From Microbacterium sp. MPKO10 (GTDB lineage: Bacteria > Actinomycetota > Actinomycetes > Actinomycetales > Microbacteriaceae), in contig NZ_JAPCHX010000001.1 of NCBI RefSeq assembly GCF_026107415.2, positions 558,001 to 622,000 of the forward strand: 64,000 nt of DNA, given 5' to 3'. This document shows positions 26,158 through 34,412 of this stretch, one piece after another. The notes beneath the pieces were generated by a model. It was not told the DNA's origin, did not search any database, and saw only the letters and a program-made list of their open reading frames with translations. How positions within the stretch are numbered: position 1 is the first letter of the stretch; each line of letters opens with the position of its first letter. A program made the position numbers and the translations under genes.

Positions 26158-27012
26158 ATGACAACAACAATCCTCGTCACCGGAGCAACGGGAACCATCG
26201 GCGCAGCCCTCGTGCCCGAGCTGGTGCGTAGAGGGGCAACCGTGCGAACGATGTCTCGTCGAGAGCACGAGCTCTCGGGAACGCAGAATGCCGTCGCCGA
26301 TCTGCGCGACCCCGCATCCCTCGAACGAGCCGTCGCCGGGACGGACACCGTGTTTCTCAACAGTCCGTCAGAACCGGATGCCGCCATGCTGCAGTGCCGT
26401 TTCGCCGACATTGCCGCGGCGGCAGGCGTGCGCCGGCTCGTGCTCCTGTCGCAGTATGCGGCCGACGCCGACTCGCCCGTGCGCTTTCTGCGCTGGCACG
26501 CCGAAGTCGAGCACCACGTTCGTGAACTCGGCATCGACTCCACGGTGTTGCGCCCGAACCTCTATATGCAGGGCCTCCTGCCGTTTGCGGCGAACGCCGC
26601 CCGCACCGGTGCACTCGCTGCACCGATCGAGAATGCAAGAGTAAGCGCGATCGACACGAGAGACATCGCCGAGGTCGCAGCTGCCGTTCTCACTGAGAGC
26701 GGGCACGCGGGCGCGACATACACGCTGACCGGCCCCCGCGCGGTGACGCATGCTGAGATCGCGGCAGCTCTCTCGCAGGCAACCGGCCTCGGCATCAGCT
26801 TCGCGCCGGTATCCGCCGAGCAGTTCGCTGCCGCACTCGGATCCTTCCTGCCGTCATGGCAGGTCGACGGGCTCCTCGAGGACTATGCGCACTATGACCG
26901 GGGCGAAGCCGCCGAGGTGTACTCGACGGTGAGCGATCTGCTCGGCCGCCCCGCCCGCAGCATCGAGCAGTTCGCGCACGACCACGCGACGGCGATTTCG
27001 GCAGCCGACTAA
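26158..27012 (+). CDS. NmrA-like NAD(P)-binding protein
   Basis: 284 residues. The cofactor loop TGATGTIG is at residues 7-14, and VADLRDPASLERAV follows the second strand. VFLNSPSEPD, VLLSQYAADADS and LRWHAEVEHHVRELG match the NmrA/quinone oxidoreductase (QOR2-like) atypical SDR group, which often lacks the YxxxK pair and can act as a redox sensor or quinone reductase. Ribosome site TAGGA precedes the ATG. It lies behind the DHA2 exporter and is probably co-regulated by the TetR protein. Confidence 0.88.
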   Translation: MTTTILVTGATGTIGAALVPELVRRGATVRTMSRREHELSGTQNAVADLRDPASLERAVAGTDTVFLNSPSEPDAAMLQCRFADIAAAAGVRRLVLLSQYAADADSPVRFLRWHAEVEHHVRELGIDSTVLRPNLYMQGLLPFAANAARTGALAAPIENARVSAIDTRDIAEVAAAVLTESGHAGATYTLTGPRAVTHAEIAAALSQATGLGISFAPVSAEQFAAALGSFLPSWQVDGLLEDYAHYDRGEAAEVYSTVSDLLGRPARSIEQFAHDHATAISAAD

Positions 27013-27053
27013 CGCACTAACACCGTTGGCGGCCGCAATCACCGCCCACCAAT

Positions 27054-27115
27054 AATCGGGGACCAACTTTCGCTATCGGAGACATCCGTGGCGTCGTGAA
27101 AGTTGGTCCCCGATT
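27054..27115. repeat. 18-bp perfect inverted repeat (long hairpin) upstream of nucS
   Basis: The arms AATCGGGGACCAACTTTC (27054-27071) and GAAAGTTGGTCCCCGATT (27098-27115) are exactly complementary, with a 26-base loop. The element fills most of the gap between the NmrA-like gene and nucS. It may act as a terminator for the former, as a regulatory hairpin in the nucS region, or be a mobile intergenic repeat. There is no U run after it on either strand. Confidence 0.85.
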
Positions 27116-27121
27116 GCTGTG

Positions 27122-27127
27122 TACACT
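27122..27127 (+). promoter_or_regulatory. Possible -10 element of nucS
   Basis: TACACT ends 6 bases before the GTG start of nucS, which would place transcription start at or near the start codon (leaderless mRNA). No convincing -35 hexamer is seen, since the hairpin arm occupies that place. Confidence 0.35.
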
Positions 27128-27133
27128 CGCAGG

Positions 27134-27829
27134 GTGCGTTTGGTGATTGCGAAGTGCCAGGTCGACTACGCCGGTCGGCTGACCTCCCACCTTCCCGAGG
27201 CGACGCGGCTGCTCATGCTGAAGAGCGATGGCAGTCTGCTTGTGCACTCGGACGGCGGCAGCTACAAGCCGCTTAACTGGATGAGCCCGCCGTGCACCTT
27301 CGAGACCGAAGAGCCCAGCGACGAGCAGCGCGAGGCCGGCATCGTCGACGTCTGGAAGGTCACGCACAAGAAGACGAGCGACCAGATCGTCGTGTCGATC
27401 TTCGAGGTGCTTCACGACAGACAGCACGAGCTGGGCATCGACCCCGGTCTGCAGAAAGACGGCGTCGAGGCCCACCTGCAGAAGCTTCTCGCCGAACAGA
27501 TTGAACTTCTCGGCGACGGTCACACGCTCGTGCGGCGCGAGTACATGACAGCGATCGGCCCCGTCGACATTCTGGCGAAGGATGCTGCGGGCGCATCGGT
27601 CGCCGTCGAGCTGAAGCGCCGCGGAGACATCGACGGCGTCGAGCAGCTCACCCGCTATCTGGAGCTGATGAACCGCGACCCTCTGCTTGCCCCGGTCGAG
27701 GGAGTTTTCGCGGCACAGGAGATCAAGCCGCAGGCTCGAACGCTCGCGGAGGATCGCGGCATCCGGTGTCTTGTTCTCGATTATGACGCCATGCGTGGCA
27801 TGGACATCGCCGACGGCCGCCTGTTTTAG
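27134..27829 (+). CDS. nucS: Mismatch-specific endonuclease NucS/EndoMS
   Basis: 231 residues from GTG at 27134; the protein then starts [20 protein letters not shown], as the family does. The segment [19 protein letters not shown] is the most conserved stretch of NucS. The C-terminal nuclease has the D-ExK pattern: GPVDILAKD, then [20 protein letters not shown]. The enzyme cuts both strands at mismatches such as G:T and carries out non-canonical mismatch repair in Actinobacteria that lack MutS/MutL; it works with the beta clamp. It stands alone after the 18-bp hairpin. No obvious ribosome site. Confidence 0.97.
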   Translation: MRLVIAKCQVDYAGRLTSHLPEATRLLMLKSDGSLLVHSDGGSYKPLNWMSPPCTFETEEPSDEQREAGIVDVWKVTHKKTSDQIVVSIFEVLHDRQHELGIDPGLQKDGVEAHLQKLLAEQIELLGDGHTLVRREYMTAIGPVDILAKDAAGASVAVELKRRGDIDGVEQLTRYLELMNRDPLLAPVEGVFAAQEIKPQARTLAEDRGIRCLVLDYDAMRGMDIADGRLF

Positions 27830-27842
27830 GCAGCCGATCCGG

Positions 27843-28010
27843 TTACACCGCAGCTGCCGGATGGAGCGGCAGCCCTCGTTCCCGAGACGCTGCGTTCAGG
27901 TCATTGTCGAATGCGAGAAACTCCGCCAGGTCGCCCGCGATGAGGAGGGCGGTGGCGAGGTGCAGCGCGTCGAGGCCACGCAGACCCGATCGCAGACGCA
28001 TGGTCACGCT
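27843..28010 (-). pseudogene. VapC-type PIN-domain toxin remnant (C-terminal part)
   Basis: The last 50 or so codons read GLRGLDALHLATALLIAGDL, then EFLAFDNDLNAASRERGLPL, which is the conserved C-terminal half of VapC PIN nucleases (LRALDALHLATAL, with the FxTxDxxLxxAAxxxGL ending). The N-terminal half with the first catalytic acidic residues is missing: upstream in this frame the sequence is antisense to the HAD gene and unlike a PIN domain. No VapB antitoxin is present. It is probably a decayed toxin-antitoxin pair. Confidence 0.7.
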
Positions 28011-28053
28011 ACGGACCCCGTCATCAGGGCGCTCGCCTACGATGGAGAGCACA

Positions 28054-28719
28054 ATGACTACTTCTTCCCGCCCCTGGTCGTGCGTTCTCTTCGACCTCGA
28101 CGGCACCCTCACCGATTCGGCCCCCGGCATCGTCGACCGCATCGACCGCGCCCTGAAAAAGCTCGGACGCCCCGTCGCCGACAAGGCAGATCTGTTCAGC
28201 TGGGTCGGGCCGCCCATGCTTGAGTCGCTCGAACAGTACGGATTCACGCCGAACGAGGCGATCGAGGCGCTCGACGTATACCGCGCGATCTCTGAAGAGG
28301 ACGGCCCGTGGTCGGGCTCGCGCGTCTACGACGGCATCCCAGAGATGCTCGCTCGCCTGAACGCGGCGGGGATTCCACTCGCCGTGGCCAGCAGCAAGCC
28401 CGAGTACCAGGTGGCGCAGGTGATCGAGCACTTCGGGCTGAAGCGCTATTTCGGCATCATCTGCGGCGCATCGGCAGACGAGACCATCAGCGCAAAGGCG
28501 GACGTCATCGCCGAGGCGCTGCGCCGCCTGCACCACCGGGGCATCGACCTGTCGAACACCGTGTACGTGGGTGACCGGATCCACGACGTCGAGGGTGCAA
28601 CAGCTCACGACCTCCCGGTGGTCATCGTCGGCTGGGGCTACGGAACAGAGGCCGAGGCTCAGGGCTCGCTCGCGCACGTCGACACCGTCGCCGAGCTTGA
28701 GAAGCACCTCGTCGGCTGA
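28054..28719 (+). CDS. HAD family hydrolase, phosphoglycolate phosphatase-like
   Basis: 221 residues from ATG at 28054 with GGAGAG upstream. Motif I LFDLDGTLTDSAPG, motif II AVASSKPE, the motif III Lys in AKADVI, and motif IV YVGDRIHDVEGA are all present. The cap domain is of the C1 helical type (Gph/PGP). Likely substrates are small phosphates such as phosphoglycolate or nucleoside monophosphates. It stands after the VapC remnant and before the coiled-coil membrane gene. Confidence 0.93.
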   Translation: MTTSSRPWSCVLFDLDGTLTDSAPGIVDRIDRALKKLGRPVADKADLFSWVGPPMLESLEQYGFTPNEAIEALDVYRAISEEDGPWSGSRVYDGIPEMLARLNAAGIPLAVASSKPEYQVAQVIEHFGLKRYFGIICGASADETISAKADVIAEALRRLHHRGIDLSNTVYVGDRIHDVEGATAHDLPVVIVGWGYGTEAEAQGSLAHVDTVAELEKHLVG

Positions 28720-28771
28720 GCATCGCCTCGGAGCGGGCGCCCTCACAGCATCCGTTTTCTAGACTCTGACT

Positions 28772-30076
28772 ATGTCTTCGCTCTGGTGGGTGCCGTCGCT
28801 TGTCGTGTTCGGCACGACCGCCCTCATCGTGATCGGCGTCGTATACGTGGTCAGGCTGCGACGTCGGCGGGCGATCGCCTCGGGGCGTATCGCCGATCCA
28901 AGACCTGAATCGATCGAGCAGCTCGAGATCCGTGCCGGGCAGGCGCTCGTTCAGGCGGACGAAGCGGTGCGGCACGGGGCCGAGGAGCTCGCGTTTGCCG
29001 TGGCGCAGTTCGGGCCCGACGCAACCGCCTCGTTTGCCGAAGCGCTGGAGAACGCCCGCGCGACGCTCAGCTCTGCGTTCGAACGGCGACAGCTGCTGAG
29101 CGACGTGACTCCAGACACCGACGCCGAGCGACGCTCGTGGTCCACAAGCATCCTCGAGGCCTGCGCCGAGATCGAGAGCACGCTGAGCGAACAGACCTCG
29201 GCGTTTGTCGACAGACGCACCGATGAGCGCACCGCTCCGGAGCGCCTGGCCGCCGTGCGCACTATGCGCGATGAGATTGAGGCGCGAGTACCGGATGCTG
29301 AAGCGCGCATTGCCCGACTGTCGAAGCTGTACGCGGCGCGAGCGTTCGCCGATCAGCGCGACGCTGTCCCGAAAGCCCGCGAACAGCTGGCGGTCGCCGA
29401 TCGCGCCCTTGCCGACGCCGATGCCGCACTGGAATCTGCGGAACCCGCTGTACCGCATCTGGAGAAAGCGGAGAACGCGTGCGCTGCGGCGTCTGCTGCG
29501 CTCGATGCGCTCGCCCGTGCCGAAGACCGCCTCGCCTCTGCCGACGCAGAACTCAGGTCGACGATCTCTGACGCCGAACGTGCGCTGACCGAGGCCGCCG
29601 GGCTGCGTGACGCCAGCGAACTGCCCGATGCGGCCGAACACATCACGGCGCGCATGGCCGAACTGCGCGGCGAACTCGATGCGGTGGCGGCGGCGACCGG
29701 CCCGCAGACGCCACTGCTCAGCATTGACAGCATCCGCTCGGCCCACGCTGCGCTCGACGATGCGCTCGCCTCCGCACGAAGCGCGCAGCGGCGCATTGAC
29801 ACCGCGCGCGACGCCCTGACCGGAGCCCTCTTCTCGGCGAGAAGTCACCTCGAATCAGCGCGTGAATTCATCGCGGCGAACCGGGGGCGTGTGGGTGCTG
29901 ACGCCCGCACGCGCATTGCCGAAGCCGAGCGGCAACTTGCTCTTGCCGAGGCGGCGAGCGATCCCGTCGAGGCCGTCGACATCGCCCGCGTGGCGGCGCG
30001 TCTCGCGCAAGAGGCCGGCGACCTCGCGCACTACGACGCGGGGCCCCGCACCGCGCCCATCATGCGCGGGCGCTGA
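28772..30076 (+). CDS. Membrane-anchored coiled-coil protein (TPM-protein-like C-terminal part)
   Basis: 434 residues. A membrane helix at about 6-28 (WVPSLVVFGTTALIVIGVVYVV) is followed by RLRRRR, so the rest is cytoplasmic. The remainder is Ala/Glu/Arg-rich with continuous heptad-like helices (for example LARAEDRLASADAELRST). It resembles the long helical region of actinobacterial TPM-domain proteins, but no TPM domain itself is present. The GARLAQEAGDLA-like C terminus (RVAARLAQEAGDLAHYDAG) is conserved in those proteins. Function unknown. Confidence 0.8.
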   Translation: MSSLWWVPSLVVFGTTALIVIGVVYVVRLRRRRAIASGRIADPRPESIEQLEIRAGQALVQADEAVRHGAEELAFAVAQFGPDATASFAEALENARATLSSAFERRQLLSDVTPDTDAERRSWSTSILEACAEIESTLSEQTSAFVDRRTDERTAPERLAAVRTMRDEIEARVPDAEARIARLSKLYAARAFADQRDAVPKAREQLAVADRALADADAALESAEPAVPHLEKAENACAAASAALDALARAEDRLASADAELRSTISDAERALTEAAGLRDASELPDAAEHITARMAELRGELDAVAAATGPQTPLLSIDSIRSAHAALDDALASARSAQRRIDTARDALTGALFSARSHLESAREFIAANRGRVGADARTRIAEAERQLALAEAASDPVEAVDIARVAARLAQEAGDLAHYDAGPRTAPIMRGR

Positions 30077-30090
30077 GCGACAGCATCCGG

Positions 30091-30486
30091 TCACTGATGC
30101 GCCGCGGCCCAGTGTGGACTCTGGATCAGCCCGATCAGGTTGCCAAACGGGTCGACGACCGATGCCGTCCACCAGTCTTCGCTCCTCTGCATCACCGGGT
30201 CGAATTCGCGGGCCCCGCTGCGAATGAGCTCGTCGAATGACGCGGCGACATCATCGACGTGCAGATAGACGAGCGTGCCACCGGGCGCGTCAAGGGCGGG
30301 TCGAAACGCGGCGCTCATGAGAGCGAACTCGTCTTCGTCGTCCCCGAAGCGCCACTCGGCATACTGCGGCTCCCCGGTTTCTGGTCGCACAAAGTAGGGT
30401 GCCGCGTCGAACACACGGGAGTACCACTCGATGGCCGCGGGCATATCTGCGGAGACGAGGTTGACGTTGGCGATTCCTCTGAACAT
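30091..30486 (-). CDS. VOC family protein (glyoxalase/bleomycin-resistance fold)
   Basis: 131 residues from ATG at 30486. It has two beta-alpha-beta-beta-beta modules: ANVNLVSADMPAAIEWYSRVF and LVYLHVDDVAASFDELIRSG, ending with VVDPFGNLIGLIQSP. The typical VOC metal site is partly recognisable (the D-P-x-G-N motif). Its role could be small-molecule binding or detoxification. It is divergent from the WYL regulator at 30589; an inverted repeat lies between them. A GTG at 30555 would extend it through the operator and is less likely. Confidence 0.9.
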   Translation of the reverse strand: MFRGIANVNLVSADMPAAIEWYSRVFDAAPYFVRPETGEPQYAEWRFGDDEDEFALMSAAFRPALDAPGGTLVYLHVDDVAASFDELIRSGAREFDPVMQRSEDWWTASVVDPFGNLIGLIQSPHWAAAHQ

Positions 30487-30545
30487 GATCTGTGACCTTT
30501 CTGCCGGCGATATCTTCGCGGCTTCTGAATCAAGTCTTTCGTTCA

Positions 30546-30568
30546 AAGTGCTCACGTTATGAGCACTT
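30546..30568. promoter_or_regulatory. Operator-like inverted repeat between VOC and WYL genes
   Basis: AAGTGCTCA (30546-30554) and TGAGCACTT (30560-30568) are a perfect 9-bp inverted repeat with a 5-base spacer, 20 bases upstream of the WYL regulator. It is probably its operator and would also cover the promoter of the VOC gene. Confidence 0.75.
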
Positions 30569-30588
30569 AAAGTGGCATTCTTGTCATC

Positions 30589-31518
30589 ATGAGAGCCGAC
30601 AGACTGATTCGCGTACTCTTCGTGCTACAGGCCCACGAGTCGGTGACCGCCGCCCGTTTGGCTGCAGAGCTCGAGGTCTCCGTTGCGACGGCGAGGCGCG
30701 ACCTTGAGGCCCTGTCGATGTCCGGTGTTCCGGTGTATCCGCAGCCGGGGCGTGGCGGCGGCTGGCGACTGCTCGGCGGTGCGCGCACGAATCTGACAGG
30801 GCTCACCGAACCCGAGTCGACGGCGCTCTTCGCTCTGCTGGGGCAGACGCACGGGAACGCCGCGGAGGCGGCATCCGGAATTCGAAAACTGCTCGCAGCG
30901 TTGCCCACGACCTTTCGCTCCAGCGCCGAGCGCGCCATCGGCTCGACGGTGAACGATGGCGGTCGCTGGGGTGACGCACCGCGCACGACACCGCACGCCG
31001 TCTCGACGATTCAGCGCGCCATCGCGGCGGGCGCTGCAGTCGATGTCTGCTATCGCGACAGATCCGCTGTGGCTATGACCCCCCTCGGCGTTGCCGCGCG
31101 AAGCGGGCGCTGGTATCTGCTCGCCAGCCCTGGTGACAAACCGCGCCTGTACCGGGTCGACCGCATCACGGCGATCAGCATCCGCGCCGACGAGGCGAGA
31201 ACGCCGCCCGATTTCGATCTGCGGGCGGCGTGGGCGGCTGCCGTTGCCGAGGTCGAGTCGTTGCGCGGCTCCTCCTCGGCAGACGTTCTCGTGAAGGACT
31301 TCGCCACGACTGCCCTTCTCGACCGCTTCGGGGTGCAGGCAAGCGTGCAGGACGCCGCGGCAGACGGCGGAGCGCGCGTTGAGGTGCGCGCACAGAGCAG
31401 TAAAGCACTCGCGGAGCAGCTGGCGGGATGGACGGCGGCGATCGAGGTAGTCGGCCCACCCGAGGTCCGCGCGGCTCTCGCCGAACTCGGGGCGCGGCTG
31501 GTCGATCGCTACGGCTGA
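30589..31518 (+). CDS. WYL-domain transcriptional regulator with HTH_11 head
   Basis: 309 residues. The N-terminal winged helix is RLIRVLFVLQAHESVTAARL followed by EVSVATARRDLEALSMSGVP, then YPQPGRGGGWRLL, the typical wing. The WYL-type middle domain is in residues 140-215 (IAAGAAVDVCYRDR, SGRWYLLASPGDKPRLYRVDRI), and a WCX-like C terminus follows. These proteins often bind nucleic acid or nucleotide ligands and repress a neighbouring gene. It probably controls the divergent VOC gene through the inverted repeat. Confidence 0.94.
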   Translation: MRADRLIRVLFVLQAHESVTAARLAAELEVSVATARRDLEALSMSGVPVYPQPGRGGGWRLLGGARTNLTGLTEPESTALFALLGQTHGNAAEAASGIRKLLAALPTTFRSSAERAIGSTVNDGGRWGDAPRTTPHAVSTIQRAIAAGAAVDVCYRDRSAVAMTPLGVAARSGRWYLLASPGDKPRLYRVDRITAISIRADEARTPPDFDLRAAWAAAVAEVESLRGSSSADVLVKDFATTALLDRFGVQASVQDAAADGGARVEVRAQSSKALAEQLAGWTAAIEVVGPPEVRAALAELGARLVDRYG

Positions 31519-31611
31519 GCAGCACCGCTGATGCCTCGAATCGGATTTGACGGCCTCGAGCGACTACACTTCGTGCGGAGACTCCCGCCACGACAAGGAC
31601 GACGCACCCGC

Positions 31612-32577
31612 ATGACGATCGATAAGAAGCAGCTCGAAGGCCTCACCAAGAAAGAGCGCCGCGAACTGCAGCGAGAGATGGCACGAATCAAGCGCGAAGC
31701 CGATCGCAAGCGGCGCAAACGGCGCAAGGCTCTGGGTATTTCCGGCCTGATTCTGCTGATCGTCGCGATCATCGCCGCCGTTGGACTCGTCGTCTGGACG
31801 CAGCTGCGCCTGGCGAACGAGGGCCCCGAGAACATGGCGAGCGATGGGCTCGTTCTGACCGGAGACGGGCAGGCGATTTCGGCTGTGCCCTCAGACGCAC
31901 ACGGGTGGCTTGAGCCCGCCGCGGCCGCGCCAGCGCCCAGCGAAGGTGTCGTTCCCATCACGATCTACGTCGATTACGGAAGCAAGGATGCTGCCGCATT
32001 TTTCGCCACCAACGGCGACCAGCTGCAGCAGTGGGCCACGTACGGGCTCATCCAGTTGGAGATCAAACCGATCGCCCTCGACCAGTACGATTCGGCGACG
32101 AACAACTACTCGACGATGGCTGCCAACGCGGCTGCCTGTGCCGCCAACTTCGCGCCGACGAACTTCCTGGCCGTCAACACGGCGCTGCTCGACGCCAATC
32201 CGCTCGTTACCAACACCCCAATCGACAAGGCCGGAGTATCGAAGGCCGTGTCCACGGCATTGGGCGGCGAGAACACGGACATTTCGACGTGTATCACCGA
32301 TGACCGCTATGCCAACTGGGTGGCGACGGTCAGTCAGGCCGCCGCGAACGGCCCCCTGCAGGGAACCGACGTGAAGCTCGTGGCCCATTCGCCTCTCGTG
32401 CTGGTGCAGGGAGAGAAGTTCACCGGCAAGATGGACGAGTCGTCTGATCTTCTCGCGTTCATCTCGGAGGTGCTGGCCGAAGACAAGGCCGAAGATGACA
32501 AGGCGAAGGACGACGGCTCGGAGTCGTCGACGGAAACGCCTGCCCCGACGCCAACGGAGACCGAGGGCGCGAAGTAG
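31612..32577 (+). CDS. Membrane-anchored thioredoxin-fold (DsbA-like) protein without CxxC
   Basis: 321 residues from ATG at 31612. A charged N terminus (KKERRELQREMARIKREADR) is followed by one membrane helix at about 43-63, so the domain is outside the cell. It aligns along its length with the next gene's product. Where the paralog has DYMCPICGQFENANGEML, this one has DYGSKDAAAFFATNGDQL, so both cysteines are lost. The C terminus is acidic and Pro/Thr-rich. It cannot act as a thiol oxidoreductase by the usual route and may be a binding or chaperone-like relative. A strong terminator follows. Confidence 0.85.
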   Translation: MTIDKKQLEGLTKKERRELQREMARIKREADRKRRKRRKALGISGLILLIVAIIAAVGLVVWTQLRLANEGPENMASDGLVLTGDGQAISAVPSDAHGWLEPAAAAPAPSEGVVPITIYVDYGSKDAAAFFATNGDQLQQWATYGLIQLEIKPIALDQYDSATNNYSTMAANAAACAANFAPTNFLAVNTALLDANPLVTNTPIDKAGVSKAVSTALGGENTDISTCITDDRYANWVATVSQAAANGPLQGTDVKLVAHSPLVLVQGEKFTGKMDESSDLLAFISEVLAEDKAEDDKAKDDGSESSTETPAPTPTETEGAK

Positions 32578-32598
32578 CACGGCGACGAACGATGACGA

Positions 32599-32637
32599 CG
32601 GATGCTGCGCGACTCTGCCGCGCAGCATCCGCTGTTT
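32599..32637 (+). terminator. Intrinsic terminator
   Basis: A perfect 13-bp stem, CGGATGCTGCGCG (32599-32611) and CGCGCAGCATCCG (32619-32631), with a 7-base loop is followed by CTGTTTT. It ends transcription of the preceding thioredoxin-fold gene. Both arms contain the over-represented GGATGCTG/CAGCATCC octamer. Confidence 0.85.
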
Positions 32638-32716
32638 TCAGCACTCGCACATGCGACACATACCCTCCTGACGTATTGTTGCTGTGACAACCTCCCGCAC
32701 TCGACCAGGATGAGCC

Positions 32717-33688
32717 GTGAGCAAAAAGCCCAACAATGCCCCCCAAGCCGGAGCGTCGAAGAAGCAGCGGCAGCAGCAGATTCGCGAACTCGCACGTCAG
32801 GAACGTGAGCGTCACGAGAAGCACGAGCGCCGCGTGCGGTGGGCATGGCAGGGCGGTATCGGCATCATCATCCTCGCGGTGATCGCCGTCGTCGTCTTCG
32901 TGATCGTCACCTCGATGAAGCCGACGACCACGTCGGCCGGCCCGAAGAACATGATCAGCGACGGCATCCTGTTCACCTCAAATGACAACAAGCCGGTACC
33001 TGTAGAAACTCCGGCGTTGGACGAGGGCGGTACGCCCACGCTCACGGACTTCTCGCAGTACTCGGATTCCGTGAGCGTCGTCGTCTATCTCGACTACATG
33101 TGCCCGATCTGCGGCCAGTTTGAGAACGCGAACGGTGAGATGCTCACACAGTTGACGGCGTCCGGCGACATCACACTTGAGCTCCACCCCCTCTCGTTCC
33201 TCGACAGACTTTCTCAGGGCACCGAGTATTCGACGCGTGCAGCAAACGCAATGGCGGCTGTCGCGAGTTACCAGCCGGAGGTATTCCTCGCCGCCAACAC
33301 GGCAATGTTCACAAACCAGCCCGCTGAGAACACCGAGGGCCTCACCAACGACGAGATCTGGTCGATTCTGCAGTCGGCAGGCGTCACCGATGAGAACGTC
33401 AAAAAGGCCATGGACAACGAGACATTCTCGGGGTGGGTGGCCGATACCTCTGACCGCGCCATGAGCAGCGGCGACTACTCATACCTCGACACACCCGCTC
33501 CCGTCTCGGGAACACCCACTGTGGTCATTAACGGCACTCAGTACCAGGGTGGAGTCAGCGACACCGCGGCCCTCGCAAAGGCGATCCAGCAGGCCGCGAG
33601 CGAATCAGGGGGCTCGGACGACGACGGCGCAAGCACCGAGACCCCGGCGACGGACGAGCCGGCGGATGAGCCGTCGACCGAGGAGTAG
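32717..33688 (+). CDS. Membrane-anchored DsbA-family thiol oxidoreductase
   Basis: 323 residues from GTG at 32717. A Lys/Arg/Gln-rich N terminus, one membrane helix (about 47-68), then an extracytoplasmic thioredoxin_4 (DsbA-like) domain with the active site CPIC in YLDYMCPICGQF, a helical insert, and the cis-Pro region VSGTPTVVING. The C-terminal tail is acidic and disordered. It should oxidise or isomerise disulfides of exported proteins, as DsbA-like proteins do in Actinobacteria. It is a tandem duplicate of the preceding gene, separated from it by a terminator. Confidence 0.93.
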   Translation: MSKKPNNAPQAGASKKQRQQQIRELARQERERHEKHERRVRWAWQGGIGIIILAVIAVVVFVIVTSMKPTTTSAGPKNMISDGILFTSNDNKPVPVETPALDEGGTPTLTDFSQYSDSVSVVVYLDYMCPICGQFENANGEMLTQLTASGDITLELHPLSFLDRLSQGTEYSTRAANAMAAVASYQPEVFLAANTAMFTNQPAENTEGLTNDEIWSILQSAGVTDENVKKAMDNETFSGWVADTSDRAMSSGDYSYLDTPAPVSGTPTVVINGTQYQGGVSDTAALAKAIQQAASESGGSDDDGASTETPATDEPADEPSTEE

Positions 33689-33741
33689 CGACAGCCGCTG
33701 AGACCCTCGCTGCGCCGCGAGATGCGGCGTAGAATCGCCGT

Positions 33742-34086
33742 ATGGGCGTGCAGATCAAGCGGGTGTATGAGGATGCCGCGAATGCTGACGGCTTTCGTGT
33801 GCTCGTCGACCGTTTGTGGCCGCGTGGCGTCAAGAAGGAGGCTGCGCAGCTCGACGCGTGGTTGAAGGATGTCGCACCGAGCCCCGATCTGCGCACTTGG
33901 TGGAATCACGATCCCGAGCGTGCTGACGAGTTCGCCACTCGGTACCGCAGCGAGCTTGATGACAATGACGCTGTCGATGAGCTGCGTGACATGGTGTCAG
34001 AGCACTCCACGGTGACGCTCGTGTACGGGGCGAAAGACCCGAAGGTCAATCACGCGCGTGTACTTCGGGACTACCTGACTGACTGA
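33742..34086 (+). CDS. DUF488 family protein (YeaO-like)
   Basis: 114 residues. The segments RVLVDRLWPRGVKKE near residue 20, LRTWWNHDPERADEFATRY near 51, and TLVYGAKDPKVNHARVL near 90 are the three conserved blocks of DUF488. A small cytoplasmic protein of unclear function; relatives bind DNA or nucleotides in some predictions. Its last 16 bases overlap the convergent PLDc_N gene. Confidence 0.92.
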   Translation: MGVQIKRVYEDAANADGFRVLVDRLWPRGVKKEAAQLDAWLKDVAPSPDLRTWWNHDPERADEFATRYRSELDDNDAVDELRDMVSEHSTVTLVYGAKDPKVNHARVLRDYLTD

Positions 34087-34343
34087 CTTTCACGCTCGCT
34101 GTGCGCAGTGAGTGGCTGGCTCCTGCGGCGCCAATCAGCTGAGGCGAACCACGCGATGACGCCGACAACCGGTGCACAGACGATCACAATGACCCACAGC
34201 AGTTTGCTGCCCGGAGTCAGCGTCTGATCGCGCACGACCTTCACGCAAAAGAACACGGCGATGGCTACCCAGACGACGATGGACGCCGACCACGCAATAT
34301 CGTACGCGACCGGAAGAGTCGGGTTCACTGCGTCATCCTCCAT
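34071..34343 (-). CDS. Small PLDc_N-domain membrane protein
   Basis: 90 residues from ATG at 34343. Two membrane helices: about 11-33 (AYDIAWSASIVVWVAIAVFF) and 43-63 (LLWVIVIVCAPVVGVIAWFA). The second helix with the P-x-x-G pattern is the PLDc_N (phospholipase D nuclease N-terminal) signature that also occurs in many stand-alone two-helix proteins. Function unknown. Its end overlaps the end of DUF488 by 16 bases, tail to tail. Confidence 0.8.
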   Translation of the reverse strand: MEDDAVNPTLPVAYDIAWSASIVVWVAIAVFFCVKVVRDQTLTPGSKLLWVIVIVCAPVVGVIAWFASADWRRRSQPLTAHSERESQSVR

Positions 34344-34412
34344 TCTGCGCCTCGCTCGTGCCGCCCACGGTATCAATCAGGGCGGAATCGCACCAGCATC
34401 CTGATTTAGTTT

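Noticed and set aside
24626-26161. Plus-strand frame of 511 codons over the DHA2 exporter
   Set aside because: It is the +1 frame of the exporter gene, rich in Arg, with no membrane helices or domain.
27843-28247. Full 134-codon minus-strand frame as an intact gene
   Set aside because: Only the last 50 or so codons resemble a PIN domain; the rest is antisense to the HAD enzyme. Reported as a remnant instead.
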